Shown piece by piece: positions 18,023 through 27,579 of a DNA stretch of 64,000 bases (its first letter is position 1; every line of letters starts with the position of its first letter). The stretch is from Comamonadaceae bacterium. Lineage in GTDB: Bacteria; Pseudomonadota; Gammaproteobacteria; Burkholderiales; Burkholderiaceae_C. Location: positions 434,001 to 498,000 of the forward strand of contig JAJTEW010000008.1 of the NCBI GenBank assembly GCA_021299875.1, read 5' to 3'. The position numbers and the translations under genes were made by a program. Below the pieces are notes generated by a model. It had not been told where the DNA came from and made no database searches. It was given only the letters and a program-made list of their open reading frames with translations.

Positions 18023-18820
18023 TTATAGCTTTTTTGGTGAAGCGCATTGGGTGGCATTGGTCAAGCTGGCTTTTGACCGCTGGAGCGAAGCCTCGTCCTG
18101 TCGGCTGAGCTTGCCCAACTGTCGGGCTTGATCCAGCAATTCGGGGCGATGCACGGCCGTCAAACTCAGGCTTTGCTCGCGCCGCCAGCGTTCGATGTGC
18201 GCGTGGTGGCCCGACAGCAATTCAGGCGGTACCGCATGCCCTTGCCAGACTTCGGGGCGGGTGTAATGCGGGCTGTCCAGCAGGCCATCGAGCGCCGGGT
18301 TGAAGCTGTCCAATTGGTGGCTGCCTTCGTCATTCAACACACCCGGCTGCAAGCGGGCCACGGCGTCCAACAAGGCCATGGCCGCGATTTCCCCACCCGT
18401 GAGCACAAAGTCGCCCAAACTGATTTGCTGGTCAACGTATTGATCGATGAAACGCTGGTCTACGCCTTCATAGCGGCCGCACAAAAGCACAGCACCCGCG
18501 CTGCCTGACCAGTGCGCCACAGCGGTGTGGTTCAAAGCTTGGCCTGTGGGTGAAAACAGCACCAAGGGTGCCGGATTTGTTTCTTGACGCGCTGCACGGA
18601 TGGCCGTGAGGCATTTGAACAAGGGCTCGGCCAGCATGACCATGCCAGGACCACCGCCAAATGAACGGTCATCGACGCGGCGGTAATTGCCTTCGGCGTG
18701 GTCGCGTGGATTCCAAAAATTCACCTCGACCAAGCCGTTTTCGTAGGCACGGCGCGTGATGCCACTGGTCAACAGCGGCACAAACAACTCAGGAAACAGG
18801 GTGATGATGTCAAAGCGCAT
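18023..18820 (-). CDS. trmD: tRNA (guanine(37)-N1)-methyltransferase
   Basis: SPOUT methyltransferase that makes m1G37 in tRNAs and prevents +1 frameshifting. 265 residues. The start MRFDIITLFPELF and the trefoil-knot motifs VLLCGRYEGVDQRFID and DFVLTGGEIAAM are clear. A basic, Ser-rich C-terminal tail extends a little beyond the E. coli protein. It lies 28 bp after rimM in the usual order. Confidence 0.97.
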   Translation of the reverse strand: MRFDIITLFPELFVPLLTSGITRRAYENGLVEVNFWNPRDHAEGNYRRVDDRSFGGGPGMVMLAEPLFKCLTAIRAARQETNPAPLVLFSPTGQALNHTAVAHWSGSAGAVLLCGRYEGVDQRFIDQYVDQQISLGDFVLTGGEIAAMALLDAVARLQPGVLNDEGSHQLDSFNPALDGLLDSPHYTRPEVWQGHAVPPELLSGHHAHIERWRREQSLSLTAVHRPELLDQARQLGKLSRQDEASLQRSKASLTNATQCASPKKL

Positions 18821-18848
18821 GGGAATGGCCCTTCATGGCCGAGGCGGC

Positions 18849-19460
18849 TCAATAGTCGGGCTGCCAGTCGACCGTGATGCGCTTGCCTGGCAAATCTACA
18901 CCGTCAACAAAAGCCGCCACAAACGGGATCATGCGCTCGACGGGTTTGCCACCTTCCGCAACGGCAGCGGCTTCAATGACCAGCAAAGTTTGCGGGCCGG
19001 TGGACATGAGGTCACGCACCTGACCCAGATCCACACCTTCGCGGTTGACGACTTGCAAGCCCAGCAAGTCAACCCAGTAATACTCGCCATCGGCGGCAGC
19101 CGGAAAACAGGAACGGGGCACAAAAATACGCGCACCGCGCAAAGACTCAGCCGCATTGCGGTCATCCACGCCTTGCGCACAGGCCACCACGGTATCGGAA
19201 TGGTTTTTGACTTCTTTGATGGGCAGCACCAACGGCTCGCGCCAGGCCTGATGTGCAGAGGCTGCAGCCTCTAGGCCACGCTGGGGTTTCATCGGCCGAT
19301 CGGGCGGCAACAAAAACCAGCTTTTGGCAGAAAAAAGCGCCTCGGGCGAGGCGCTGTGGGGCAAGACCTTGAACCAGCCTTTGATGCCCCAGGCATCGGC
19401 GATGCGTCCGATTTCGATGGCGTCAGCCGGCAGCGCGGCTGTTTCCAAAGGCGGACGCAT
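18849..19460 (-). CDS. rimM: Ribosome maturation factor RimM
   Basis: 30S assembly factor that binds uS19. 203 residues, longer than E. coli RimM because of an insert around residues 55-75. The N-terminal IEIGRIADAWGIKGWFKV and the PRC-barrel segment YYWVDLLGLQVVN are diagnostic. It sits between rpsP (16 bp gap) and trmD in the conserved operon. Confidence 0.95.
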   Translation of the reverse strand: MRPPLETAALPADAIEIGRIADAWGIKGWFKVLPHSASPEALFSAKSWFLLPPDRPMKPQRGLEAAASAHQAWREPLVLPIKEVKNHSDTVVACAQGVDDRNAAESLRGARIFVPRSCFPAAADGEYYWVDLLGLQVVNREGVDLGQVRDLMSTGPQTLLVIEAAAVAEGGKPVERMIPFVAAFVDGVDLPGKRITVDWQPDY

Positions 19461-19476
19461 GACCTGGGCGAACCGA

Positions 19477-19728
19477 TCAGGCTGCGGCTTTGCCGGCTTG
19501 ACGGATCAAGCGCTCCACGGTGGGGGAAGCTTGGGCGCCAACGCCCTTCCAGTAGGTCAGGCGGTCTTGAGCAATGCGCAGACCTTCTTCGCCGCCTGTG
19601 GCTGTGGGGTTGTAGAAACCGATGCGCTCGAGGAAGCGACCATCACGACGCACGCGCTTGTCGGCCACAACGATGTTGAAGAAAGGACGTGCTTTAGAGC
19701 CGCCGCGGTTCAAACGAATAACAACCAT
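19477..19728 (-). CDS. rpsP: Small ribosomal subunit protein bS16
   Basis: 83 residues, normal length. [20 protein letters not shown] is the standard start, and AAGGA sits just upstream of ATG 19728. It is the first gene of rpsP-rimM-trmD-rplS. Confidence 0.98.
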   Translation of the reverse strand: MVVIRLNRGGSKARPFFNIVVADKRVRRDGRFLERIGFYNPTATGGEEGLRIAQDRLTYWKGVGAQASPTVERLIRQAGKAAA

Positions 19729-19820
19729 GATTTATCCTTGGGTGGTTGGGTCTCTGCGGAACAATTGCCGTGAAACCCGTTTTTTTCAGCGTTTGAGACA
19801 CGCAAGTGGCCACCCGGCCA

Positions 19821-19850
19821 TTGACACACTGAAAAGCCCACCATTATACA
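19821..19850. promoter_or_regulatory. Putative overlapping promoters for rpsP operon (-) and GNAT gene (+)
   Basis: On the minus strand a perfect TATAAT lies at 19848-19843, about 115 bp before rpsP; the -35 is poor. On plus, TTGACA (19821-19826) and TATACA (19845-19850) are 18 bp apart, but the expected start would fall at the ribosome site of the GNAT gene. The two signals share bases, so only one may be used at a time. Confidence 0.4.
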
Positions 19851-19864
19851 ACGGGAGCCTTGCT

Positions 19865-20386
19865 TTGCCACTGATCCGACCCAGCCGCGACGAAGACGTC
19901 GCTGCCATCACGGCCATTTACCGGCACCATGTGCTCACCGGTACAGGCACCTTTGAGATCGACCCCCCCGACGCGGCCAACATGGCCAGTCGCCGCGCCG
20001 ATGTGCTGTCCAAAGGTTTGCCCTATCTGGTGATCGAGGACCATGGCCGGGTGATGGGTTTCGCCTATTGCAATTGGTTCAAACCCCGTCCAGCCTATCG
20101 ATTTTCTGCGGAAGACTCGATCTACATGGCCCCCGACGTGCACCGCAAAGGCATGGGGCGCGCCCTTTTGGCCGAGCTGTGCATCCAGGCCGAACGCGCA
20201 GGCGTGCGCAAATTTCTGGCCGTCATCGGCGATTCGGCCAACGCGGGCTCGATGGGTGTCCACAGTTCAGTGGGTTTCAGTCATGTCGGTGTCCTGAAAT
20301 CATGCGGCTGGAAATTCGATCGCTGGCTGGATGTGGTGATGATGGAAAAGCCTTTGGGTGCAGGCGACAGCTCGGCTCCGCAATAA
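19865..20386 (+). CDS. GNAT N-acetyltransferase, phosphinothricin acetyltransferase-like
   Basis: About 173 residues. It resembles the Pat/YncA (MnaT) GNAT group, which acetylates amino-acid analogues such as methionine sulfoximine or phosphinothricin. Seen: IRPSRDEDVAAITAIYRHHV, GTFEIDPP, the acetyl-CoA loop VHRKGMGRALL (Q/RxxGxG/A type), and VGFSHVGVLKSCGWKFDRWLD. No ATG fits. TTG 19865 is chosen because GGGAG lies 7 bases upstream. It is divergent from rpsP and about 7 bp before the next gene. The physiological substrate is unknown. Confidence 0.85.
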   Translation: MPLIRPSRDEDVAAITAIYRHHVLTGTGTFEIDPPDAANMASRRADVLSKGLPYLVIEDHGRVMGFAYCNWFKPRPAYRFSAEDSIYMAPDVHRKGMGRALLAELCIQAERAGVRKFLAVIGDSANAGSMGVHSSVGFSHVGVLKSCGWKFDRWLDVVMMEKPLGAGDSSAPQ

Positions 20387-20393
20387 TCGGCAC

Positions 20394-20840
20394 ATGAAAA
20401 ACAAAACACTCGCGACCTGGCTAGCTTTTTGGGGCGGCCCTTTGGGATTGCACCGTTTTTACCTGCACGGTTTCCAAGACATGTTGGCCTGGTTGTTGCC
20501 GATCCCGACTGCGTTGGGGTTTTATGGTTTGGAACGGGTGAAGCAGTTTGGGCAAGACGACACGCTGAGTTGGATGTTGATCCCCTTGTTGGGCTTTACC
20601 TTGGCTGGTTGCGCCATGAATGCGATTTTTTATGGACTCATGTCCATTGAAAAATGGAATGCCCGGTTCAATCCACAGACCGATGCTTTGAACCCTGCTG
20701 GACGGACACAATGGGCCACCATCATTGGCATCGTCACAGCCTTGCTGTTGGGCACCACAGTCATGATGTCCAGCCTGGTCTTCAGCTTTCAGCGCTATTT
20801 TGAATACCAAATCGAAGCGGCTCGCCTGATCAGCCAGTGA
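20394..20840 (+). CDS. Small membrane protein with TM2-like domain
   Basis: 148 residues. The N-terminal AFWGGPLGLHRFYL matches the TM2 domain signature (PF05154: glycine-rich turn, then HRFY), followed by three further hydrophobic stretches (MLIPLLGFTLAGCAM, IIGIVTALLLGTTVMMSSLVF). It is an inner-membrane protein of unknown function. It starts 7 bp after the acetyltransferase stop and is probably co-transcribed with it. It converges on folK with a 2-bp gap. Confidence 0.75.
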   Translation: MKNKTLATWLAFWGGPLGLHRFYLHGFQDMLAWLLPIPTALGFYGLERVKQFGQDDTLSWMLIPLLGFTLAGCAMNAIFYGLMSIEKWNARFNPQTDALNPAGRTQWATIIGIVTALLLGTTVMMSSLVFSFQRYFEYQIEAARLISQ

Positions 20841-20842
20841 TT

Positions 20843-21415
20843 TCAGCGCCCCTCGCCGCAGCTTAGCGCCCGGCAAGTCACAACTTGATGATCTGCAGCG
20901 AAGTCGGCAACGAACCCAAAAGGGCAAGCCTTGTCCTCTGGAATGACCTCAATCGGCTGATTGGCCACTCGCGCCCGATCCTGTGCACTGACTTGATCGG
21001 GCCAGACATCGGCCAAGGGCAACACAACAAAGGCCCGCTCGCGCCAACGCGGATGGGGCACCTGCAGACGTGGGCTGTCGATGCGGGACTGGCCATACAA
21101 AATCAAGTCCAGGTCCAAGGTGCGTGGGGCATTCACATAAGGCCGTTCACGGCCAGCTTGGGCTTCCAGCGCTTGCAGAGCATCCAGCAAATCAGGCGCG
21201 CTCAATGAAGTTTCCAGTTGCGCCACCGCATTCACGAAGTCGGGGCCTTGGGCCTCGTGTGGAGCGCTGCGGTAAAGGCGCGATCGGCCTTTCAATCGCG
21301 TGCCGGGCAAGTTGTTCAGCGCCTCAAAGGTTTGCAGCACGGCCTTTCGGGCATCGCCGAGGTTGGCGCCCAAGGCCACACAGGCCGTCACAGGCTCGCG
21401 CACAGGGGGCTGCAT
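20843..21415 (-). CDS. folK: 2-amino-4-hydroxy-6-hydroxymethyldihydropteridine pyrophosphokinase
   Basis: HPPK of folate biosynthesis: transfers pyrophosphate from ATP to hydroxymethyldihydropterin. 190 residues. ALGANLGDA near the start, the pterin/ATP-binding RTLDLDLILYG and HPRWRERAFVVLPLADV are all present. The tail is about 25 residues longer than in E. coli. It follows pcnB by 14 bp at the end of a five-gene operon. Confidence 0.95.
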   Translation of the reverse strand: MQPPVREPVTACVALGANLGDARKAVLQTFEALNNLPGTRLKGRSRLYRSAPHEAQGPDFVNAVAQLETSLSAPDLLDALQALEAQAGRERPYVNAPRTLDLDLILYGQSRIDSPRLQVPHPRWRERAFVVLPLADVWPDQVSAQDRARVANQPIEVIPEDKACPFGFVADFAADHQVVTCRALSCGEGR

Positions 21416-21429
21416 AGTTTGGCCTGAGG

Positions 21430-22989
21430 CTATTGGGCGCTGCCCGACTCACCTCCGGCACCGGCTGGACGGCGGCGACGGCGGCGTTTTTTGGGCGCGC
21501 CCTCATCGGCCGGCTCGGCCAGAGAGGAAGGCGCATCGTCTTTGGGCGGCAGGGTCGGCCCCGGTGCGGCCACACCATCCGTCCGAGGCGCACGGCGAAC
21601 ACGCGGTTTGGCGGTTTGCAGGGCCTGCTGCTCGGCCTTGGCCGCTTGCACCAGGTCTTCACGCTCTGAATCGCTGGCCATGCTGAACTCTTGCCACCAA
21701 TCGGCCAAGCGGATGTCCACTTCCTCGATATCGGCACGCAAACGCAAAAAGTCAAAACCTGCACGAAAGCGTGGCTGCTCGACCAGACCAAAGGGTGTGC
21801 TGCCCACGCGCTTTTCAAAGCGCGGCTGCATCATCCAGATCTCACGCATGTCGGCCGCCAGCTTGCCGCGGCCCGACACATCGCCAATGCGTGCATCGAA
21901 CACCTCGTCGATCGCGTCCTGCAAAGCCGGATGCGGATGCTCTTTGCGCGCCAAGCGTTTGGCCCAGCCTTCGCGCACGTCGGCCCACAACACACAGGCC
22001 AACAAAAAACTCGGAGCGACCGGCTTGCCCTCGCCCACACGGCGGTCGGTATCGGCCAGCGCCACTTGCACAAAAGCCGTTTCGGCCCGCTCCACCACCA
22101 CATCCAGCAAGGGGTAAATGCCGGTGGCCAAGCCCAGGTTTTTCAGCTGCGCGATCGAGGCCAGAGCGTGACCGGTCTGGAGCAGCTTGAGCATTTCGTC
22201 AAACAAACGGCTTTGCGGCACATCGGCCAACAAGGTGGCCGACTGCGTCAGGGGTTTGGCGGTTTTGGCATCCAGCTTGAAGCCCAAGGGGCTGAGTTTG
22301 GCCGCAAAGCGCACGGCGCGGATGATGCGCACCGGGTCTTCGCGGTAACGCGCCACCGGGTCGCCGATCATGCGCAGCACACGCTTTTTCGAATCCTGAA
22401 TGCCGCCGTGGTAGTCCACCACGATCTGCGACTCGGGGTCGTAGTACATGGCATTGACGGTGAAGTCGCGGCGCGTGGCGTCTTCGTCTTGCGGCCCCCA
22501 GACGTTGTCGCGCAACACGCGGCCCGATGAGTCCACGGCGTGTTGCATGCCTTCGAGTTGGCGTTTGCTGGTGCGCTCGTTGCCTTTGACCTGCTCTGCG
22601 GCCACGTTGTCCAGGTGTGCCCGGAAGGTGGACACCTCGATCACCTCGTTGTCGCGCCCCCGGCCATACACCACGTGCACGATGCGAAAGCGCCGCCCGA
22701 TGATAAAAGCGCGGCGAAACAGGCCCTTGACCTGCTCGGGCGTGGCATCGGTGGCCACATCAAAGTCTTTGGGACGCAGGCCCAGCAGCAGGTCGCGCAC
22801 CGCGCCGCCCACGATGTAGGCCTCAAACCCGGCTTGTTGCAAGGTGCGCGTCACGTTGATCGCACGTTCGTCCACCAAATTGGGGTCGATGCCGTGCACC
22901 GATGCGGACACCTCGGTACGCCGGCCAAAGTGGGGCTTGCTGCTTTTGGGCGTTTTGCCCATCAGCTTGTCGATGAATTGTTTGATCAT
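21430..22989 (-). CDS. pcnB: Poly(A) polymerase I
   Basis: Adds poly(A) tails to RNA 3' ends and promotes decay. 519 residues. The nucleotidyltransferase core has AYIVGGAVRDLLLG and PKDFDVATDA (catalytic Asp residues), then FTVNAMYYDP and RYREDPVRIIRAVRFAAKL of the class II fold. The last 60 residues are disordered and very basic (PKKRRRRRRPAG), typical of PcnB and probably RNA-binding. Its ATG overlaps the stop of the HAD gene. In many betaproteobacteria pcnB and folK are paired as here. Confidence 0.95.
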   Translation of the reverse strand: MIKQFIDKLMGKTPKSSKPHFGRRTEVSASVHGIDPNLVDERAINVTRTLQQAGFEAYIVGGAVRDLLLGLRPKDFDVATDATPEQVKGLFRRAFIIGRRFRIVHVVYGRGRDNEVIEVSTFRAHLDNVAAEQVKGNERTSKRQLEGMQHAVDSSGRVLRDNVWGPQDEDATRRDFTVNAMYYDPESQIVVDYHGGIQDSKKRVLRMIGDPVARYREDPVRIIRAVRFAAKLSPLGFKLDAKTAKPLTQSATLLADVPQSRLFDEMLKLLQTGHALASIAQLKNLGLATGIYPLLDVVVERAETAFVQVALADTDRRVGEGKPVAPSFLLACVLWADVREGWAKRLARKEHPHPALQDAIDEVFDARIGDVSGRGKLAADMREIWMMQPRFEKRVGSTPFGLVEQPRFRAGFDFLRLRADIEEVDIRLADWWQEFSMASDSEREDLVQAAKAEQQALQTAKPRVRRAPRTDGVAAPGPTLPPKDDAPSSLAEPADEGAPKKRRRRRRPAGAGGESGSAQ

Positions 22990-23654
22990 TCTTGAAAGAG
23001 TTCGAGGATGCGCCAGCCACGCTCTGTGGCCAGTTGACGCAACCGAGCGTCAGGGTTCGTTGCCACCGGATGGTGGGCTTTTTCCAAAAGCGGCAGGTCG
23101 TTCAGGGAGTCCGAGTAAAACGTCATCTCCACGTCGCCCCAGCCCAGGCCTTTTTGGTCCAACCAATGCGCGACCCGGGTGACTTTACCCTCTCGAAACG
23201 ACGGGGTCCCTCGTATCTCGCCCGTGATCCAGCCGCTGGCATCGCGTTCGAGATCGACCGCGATCAACTCGTCGACACCGAAAGCCTGGGCGATCGGGCG
23301 GGTCACAAACTCGTTGGTGGCGGTCACGATCATGACCGTGTCGCCCGCGCGCTGGTGCGATCGTACCAGCGCCAACGCCTCGTGCGTGATGCGGGGGCGG
23401 ATCACTTCGTCCATGAAGCGGGCGTGCGCCTGCGCCGCTTGGACAGCACCGCGCTCACGCGCTGCGCGGGTGGCAAAGCGCACATAGTCATGGATGTCCA
23501 GCGTGCCCGCCTGGTAGTGGGCATAAAACTCATCGTTGCGCTGGCTGAACACCGCCGGGTCGGTCCAGCCCATTTCGGTCGTGAACACGCCCCAGCTGTG
23601 GTCAGAGTCCAAAGGCAGCAGCGTGTGATCGAGGTCAAACAAGGCGAGTTTCAT
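22986..23654 (-). CDS. HAD-family phosphatase (SerB-like subfamily IB)
   Basis: About 222 residues. The nucleophile motif is LFDLDHTLL (DxD), and the C-terminal motif FYSDSLNDLPLLEKA supplies the acidic metal ligands. MIVTATNEFVTRPIAQAFG matches motif II of the HAD-IB group (phosphoserine phosphatase-like). Substrate unknown. ATG 23654 is chosen because it overlaps the hda stop (ATGA); the open frame upstream is antisense to nothing known and runs through hda. It is the third gene of the operon. Confidence 0.9.
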   Translation of the reverse strand: MKLALFDLDHTLLPLDSDHSWGVFTTEMGWTDPAVFSQRNDEFYAHYQAGTLDIHDYVRFATRAARERGAVQAAQAHARFMDEVIRPRITHEALALVRSHQRAGDTVMIVTATNEFVTRPIAQAFGVDELIAVDLERDASGWITGEIRGTPSFREGKVTRVAHWLDQKGLGWGDVEMTFYSDSLNDLPLLEKAHHPVATNPDARLRQLATERGWRILELFQE

Positions 23655-24337
23655 TCGTTCTCCAGCATCGCGCGCACCAAAGGGATGGTCAAGGCGCGTT
23701 GCGTTTGCAAAGCATATTGGTCCAAGTGGTCCAGCAACTGCATCAAGCTGGCCAGATCGCGTGAAAATCGCTTGAGCATGTAAGACATGACTTCGTCGCT
23801 CAAGAATAAGCCCCGTGCATCGGCCTCTTGGCGCAACACGGCGCGGCGCTCGGACTCGTCCAACACCTGCAAGGCATCCACACGTCCCCAACCCAAGCGA
23901 CTGCGCAGGTCATCCCGCAGTTTCAAATCAGCAGGAGGCAACGCCCCTGCCGTCAGCACCCAGCGGGGCAAACCCGTTCGAGGGGTCAGTGCATTGACAA
24001 ACCAATTGAATGCCGTGTGCTGTTGCTCTGCGTTGTACAGGTGCACATCGTCCATCAGCACCACGGCCCAATCGTCATTGAACTCCGGCGGACTCAGGGT
24101 GTGCGCATCCAGCCAGCCCACTTGAGCGCCCTGCTCATTCAGGGTTTGGTGGACAGCATGCAACAGATGGGTTTTTCCGGAACCGCTCTCACCCCAAAGG
24201 TAAGTCGGCACTGGCGCACGGCTGCCGGAAGCGGTCCACAAACGCAAATGGCTCAAGGTGTCGGCATTCGAGCCCGGAAAAAAATTATTCAGCGTGGGCG
24301 TCGAAGCCAGGCCGATGTCCAAAGCCAACTGCTTCAT
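23651..24337 (-). CDS. hda: DnaA regulatory inactivator Hda
   Basis: AAA+ DnaA homologue that, bound to the sliding clamp, stimulates hydrolysis of DnaA-ATP. 228 residues. The clamp-binding motif QLALDI is at the extreme N-terminus, Walker A GESGSGKT is near residue 50, and Walker B is VVLMDDVH. The C-terminal HTH domain of DnaA is absent, as expected. ATG 24337 overlaps the end of the AI-2E permease gene. The permease-hda-HAD-pcnB string is tightly overlapped. Confidence 0.93.
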   Translation of the reverse strand: MKQLALDIGLASTPTLNNFFPGSNADTLSHLRLWTASGSRAPVPTYLWGESGSGKTHLLHAVHQTLNEQGAQVGWLDAHTLSPPEFNDDWAVVLMDDVHLYNAEQQHTAFNWFVNALTPRTGLPRWVLTAGALPPADLKLRDDLRSRLGWGRVDALQVLDESERRAVLRQEADARGLFLSDEVMSYMLKRFSRDLASLMQLLDHLDQYALQTQRALTIPLVRAMLENE

Positions 24338-25449
24338 GCCTGATCGGGTCCTTGCTCTGCGGCACCTGAACCACTTTTTTGATAAAGATCGCTTTGCAGG
24401 TACTGATCTCGCAGACGGCGCAAGCCCACCAACAAAACCGCACTGGCAGGCAAAGCCATCAGCACACCCACAAAGCCAAACACCTGACCAAAAGCCATCA
24501 AGGACAAAATGACAGCCAAGGGGTGCAAGCCAATGCGTTCGCCCACCATTCGGGGCGTGAGCACGAAACTCTCCAGCACCTGACCCAAGCCGTACACCAC
24601 CGCCACCATGACCAAGGCCTGAGCCGAGGCGAATTGCAACAAGCCCGCCAACAAAGCCAGCACCAAGCCAAGGCCAAAGCCCAAGTAAGGCACAAACACA
24701 GCCAAACCGGTGAACACACCAATGGGCAAGGCCAAATCCAGACCAAAGAGCCACAAGCCCACGGTGTAGAAGACCGCCAAAGCCAACATCACCAAAAGTT
24801 GTCCGCGCAAATACTCACCCAAGACCCGATCACAGTCGTGCATGAAACGGTCAAAGCGCTCCCGCCAAGATGGGGGGACCAGCTCCAACACGCTGTTCAC
24901 TAAGCGCGTCCAGTCGTACAACATGTAAAACAAAGCCACGGGCACCAACACCGCATAACCGGCCATGGCCAAGGCCACACTGCCGCCCAGCTTGAGCGAG
25001 GACATCAACGGCGCCCACCAGTCGCCTCGGTTGGCGCTCAAATACGTGACCAAGTGATTTCTGAGTTCAGCCACGTCCAAAGAAATGTTCAGTCCCAACT
25101 GAGCCAACAAAGGGTTGACAAACTCGCCCACGCGGTCCAGCAACACCGGCAATTGCTGCTGCAGCAAGGGCCATTCGCGCACCAAGATGGGCACCAACAA
25201 CAACAACAAACCCATCAGCGCCAACAAGGCCACAGCTTCCACCAAGACCACAGCCATCGCACGGGGCAAACGTTTGCCGGCCAACCCCTCCAGCTTGAGC
25301 ACCAAGGGGTGCAACACATAAGCCAACACCGCGGCAATGACAAAGGGCGCCAACACGGGTGCCAGCAACCAAAAAACAACGGCAAGCACCAAGCCCACAC
25401 CCAGCCATGCGGCCAGTCGGGTCATCAAGAAAGGTAGGGGTGCTTGCAT
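24334..25449 (-). CDS. AI-2E family transporter (PerM-like permease)
   Basis: About 371 residues with seven or eight membrane helices. The C-terminal region FVPYLGFGLGLVLALL, ESFVLTPRMVGERIGLHPLAVILSLM and LPASAVLLVGLR matches the AI-2E/YdgG/PerM family (PF01594). Members of this family export varied small molecules or ions; the cargo here is unknown. ATG 25449 (MQAPLPFLM) is preferred, although the frame is open to 25533. It heads the operon with hda, HAD, pcnB and folK and is divergent from purM. Confidence 0.88.
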   Translation of the reverse strand: MQAPLPFLMTRLAAWLGVGLVLAVVFWLLAPVLAPFVIAAVLAYVLHPLVLKLEGLAGKRLPRAMAVVLVEAVALLALMGLLLLLVPILVREWPLLQQQLPVLLDRVGEFVNPLLAQLGLNISLDVAELRNHLVTYLSANRGDWWAPLMSSLKLGGSVALAMAGYAVLVPVALFYMLYDWTRLVNSVLELVPPSWRERFDRFMHDCDRVLGEYLRGQLLVMLALAVFYTVGLWLFGLDLALPIGVFTGLAVFVPYLGFGLGLVLALLAGLLQFASAQALVMVAVVYGLGQVLESFVLTPRMVGERIGLHPLAVILSLMAFGQVFGFVGVLMALPASAVLLVGLRRLRDQYLQSDLYQKSGSGAAEQGPDQA

Positions 25450-25579
25450 GGGGTCGTGTGTTTTGTCAGGGTTGACCAGGATGGGTCGAGGCCAAGCCTT
25501 AAAATAGACCTCGATTTTAGACTGCCAGCCCATTGACGGGCCCCTGCTCCACCCTCAAAGCCCCATGCGGGCCCAAACC

Positions 25580-26632
25580 ATGACTCAAACCCCTCTTTCG
25601 TACAAAGACGCTGGCGTCGACATCGTTGCAGGTGATGCGCTGGTGGAGCGCATCAAACCCCTGGCCAAAAAAACCATGCGCGAAGGCGTGCTGGCTGGCA
25701 TCGGTGGTTTTGGCGCTCTCTTTGAAGTCCCCAAACGCTACAAAGAGCCTGTGCTGGTGAGCGGCACCGACGGTGTGGGCACCAAGCTCAAGCTGGCGTT
25801 TGAATGGGACATGCACGACACCGTGGGCATCGACTTGGTGGCCATGAGCGTGAACGACGTGCTGGTGCAAGGGGCCGAGCCGCTGTTCTTTTTAGACTAT
25901 TTCGCCTGCGGCAAGCTGGATGTGGACACCGCCGCTGCAGTGGTGGGTGGCATTGCCAAAGGCTGTGAGTTGTCAGGCTGTGCCTTGATTGGCGGTGAAA
26001 CGGCCGAGATGCCCGGCATGTACCCCGCTGGCGAATACGACTTGGCCGGCTTTGCGGTCGGCGCGGTTGAAAAATCCAAAATCCTCACGGGTCAGAACGT
26101 GCAGGCTGGCGATGTGGTGTTGGGTTTGGCCTCCAGCGGCGTGCACTCCAACGGCTTTTCACTGGTGCGCAAATGCATCGAACGCGCAGGGGCCAACGCC
26201 CCCACCACCTTGGACGGCAAGCCCTTCAAGCAAGCCCTGATGGCGCCGACCCGCCTTTATGTACTGAACGTCTTGGCGGCTCTGGCGGCCCACCCGAAAA
26301 CGGAAGGTGCCGCTGGCATCAAGGCCCTGGCCCACATCACCGGCGGTGGCTTGCTCGAAAACATCCCCCGCGTGCTGCCCGATGGCCTGGCAGCGCACCT
26401 GCAAAAAGGCAGTTGGCCTCAGACCGAGTTGTTTGCCTGGTTGCAAAAAACGGCAGGCATCGACGACATCGAGATGAACCGCACTTTCAACAACGGCATT
26501 GGCATGGTGGTGGTCATCAGCGAAAGCGAGGCTGAGGCCTGCGCAGCGACCCTGCGTGCAGCGGGTGAGCAGGTGTACACGATTGGCCGCATCGCGCCAC
26601 AGGGCGACATGGCGCAAGTGGTGGTCGCCTGA
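25580..26632 (+). CDS. purM: Phosphoribosylformylglycinamidine cyclo-ligase
   Basis: AIR synthetase of purine biosynthesis: ATP-dependent ring closure of FGAM to AIR. About 350 residues. [11 protein letters not shown] is the usual start; [22 protein letters not shown] and [15 protein letters not shown] are diagnostic. ATG 25580 is chosen by family length; ATG 25565 is an in-frame alternative. The gene is divergent from the permease-hda operon. In E. coli too, hda lies near pur genes. Confidence 0.96.
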   Translation: MTQTPLSYKDAGVDIVAGDALVERIKPLAKKTMREGVLAGIGGFGALFEVPKRYKEPVLVSGTDGVGTKLKLAFEWDMHDTVGIDLVAMSVNDVLVQGAEPLFFLDYFACGKLDVDTAAAVVGGIAKGCELSGCALIGGETAEMPGMYPAGEYDLAGFAVGAVEKSKILTGQNVQAGDVVLGLASSGVHSNGFSLVRKCIERAGANAPTTLDGKPFKQALMAPTRLYVLNVLAALAAHPKTEGAAGIKALAHITGGGLLENIPRVLPDGLAAHLQKGSWPQTELFAWLQKTAGIDDIEMNRTFNNGIGMVVVISESEAEACAATLRAAGEQVYTIGRIAPQGDMAQVVVA

Positions 26633-26708
26633 GCACGGGTCGCCGCCACCTTAAAAACAATCTACAGACTTGGGCAGGGCTGGGCTCAAGCACCACAGGG
26701 ATTGGCCA

Positions 26709-27569
26709 TCAAAGGCCTGAGAGCTCACTGACCCGGTTTCTGAGGGCGGCCGTATCGGGCGCTGAAGGGGCTGCTTCAAGATAAAGGCGTAAATCCTGCA
26801 ATGCCTCGTGCACCTGCCCCATCTCGGCATGCACCAATCCCCGGTCTCGCCGCTCGGTCCAGACTTCGGGCAACAAAACCACCAAACGGTCTTGCACTTG
26901 CAACATGCGAGGCCAATCCTCTTGTGATCGGAAAATCTCTTTCAAATTGCGCAGCATGCGAGCCAGCACATCACGTGGTGGACACGTTTGCAGATACAAG
27001 CCCAAAGGGGTTTCACCATCGTCCAGGTCGGGCGCAGCTTTTTGATCAGCGGGATCGCGGTAAGGACTCAAGCGCTCGGACAAATTGTCCAGGCCCAGAG
27101 ACTCACCGGTAAGAGGGTCCAGGACCACCAATCCCCCCTCCAACGACACCTTGACCAAAAAATGACCTGGAAAAGAAACGCCCTGCGCTTGCAAGTCCAG
27201 CGCTTGGGCCAACTCCAGCCAAACCACCGCCAAAGAAATCGGAATGCCACGGCGCCTGCGCAGCACTTCGTTGATGTAGCTGTTTTCAGGGGCGTAGTAA
27301 TCGTTGGCATTGACGCCAAAGCCCAGGTCTTTGTAAAAAACTTGCGTCAATATGGCCAAGCGGGTCAGGTCATCGGCATCATCGGGCATGCGCGCAGTGA
27401 CCCTTTTGAGTAAGCGCGCCACATCGTCCAACACCTGTTGCACATCCAGCGCAGGCTCTTCGTCTTGCGCCAAACTGGCCGCGGCCTCCAGCAGAGGAAA
27501 CTGGTCGTCGCTTTGCACCAAACTGGCAAAGTAGCTCAAAGGGCTTAAAGGTGACAGGTCCAAGGTCAT
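26709..27569 (-). CDS. SirB1-family protein (transglutaminase-like plus TPR)
   Basis: 286 residues. The N-terminal half contains the SirB1/transglutaminase-like segment (NSYINEVLRRRRGIPISL, then PGHFLVKV), and the C-terminal 90 residues form TPR-like helices (WTERRDRGLVHAEMGQVHEALQDL). Function is unknown; homologues are common beside prfA/hemK in gammaproteobacteria and beside murJ in betaproteobacteria. The start at 27569 is 10 bp after the murJ stop, indicating an operon. It converges on purM. Confidence 0.85.
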   Translation of the reverse strand: MTLDLSPLSPLSYFASLVQSDDQFPLLEAAASLAQDEEPALDVQQVLDDVARLLKRVTARMPDDADDLTRLAILTQVFYKDLGFGVNANDYYAPENSYINEVLRRRRGIPISLAVVWLELAQALDLQAQGVSFPGHFLVKVSLEGGLVVLDPLTGESLGLDNLSERLSPYRDPADQKAAPDLDDGETPLGLYLQTCPPRDVLARMLRNLKEIFRSQEDWPRMLQVQDRLVVLLPEVWTERRDRGLVHAEMGQVHEALQDLRLYLEAAPSAPDTAALRNRVSELSGL

Positions 27570-27579
27570 GGCAAAAAAT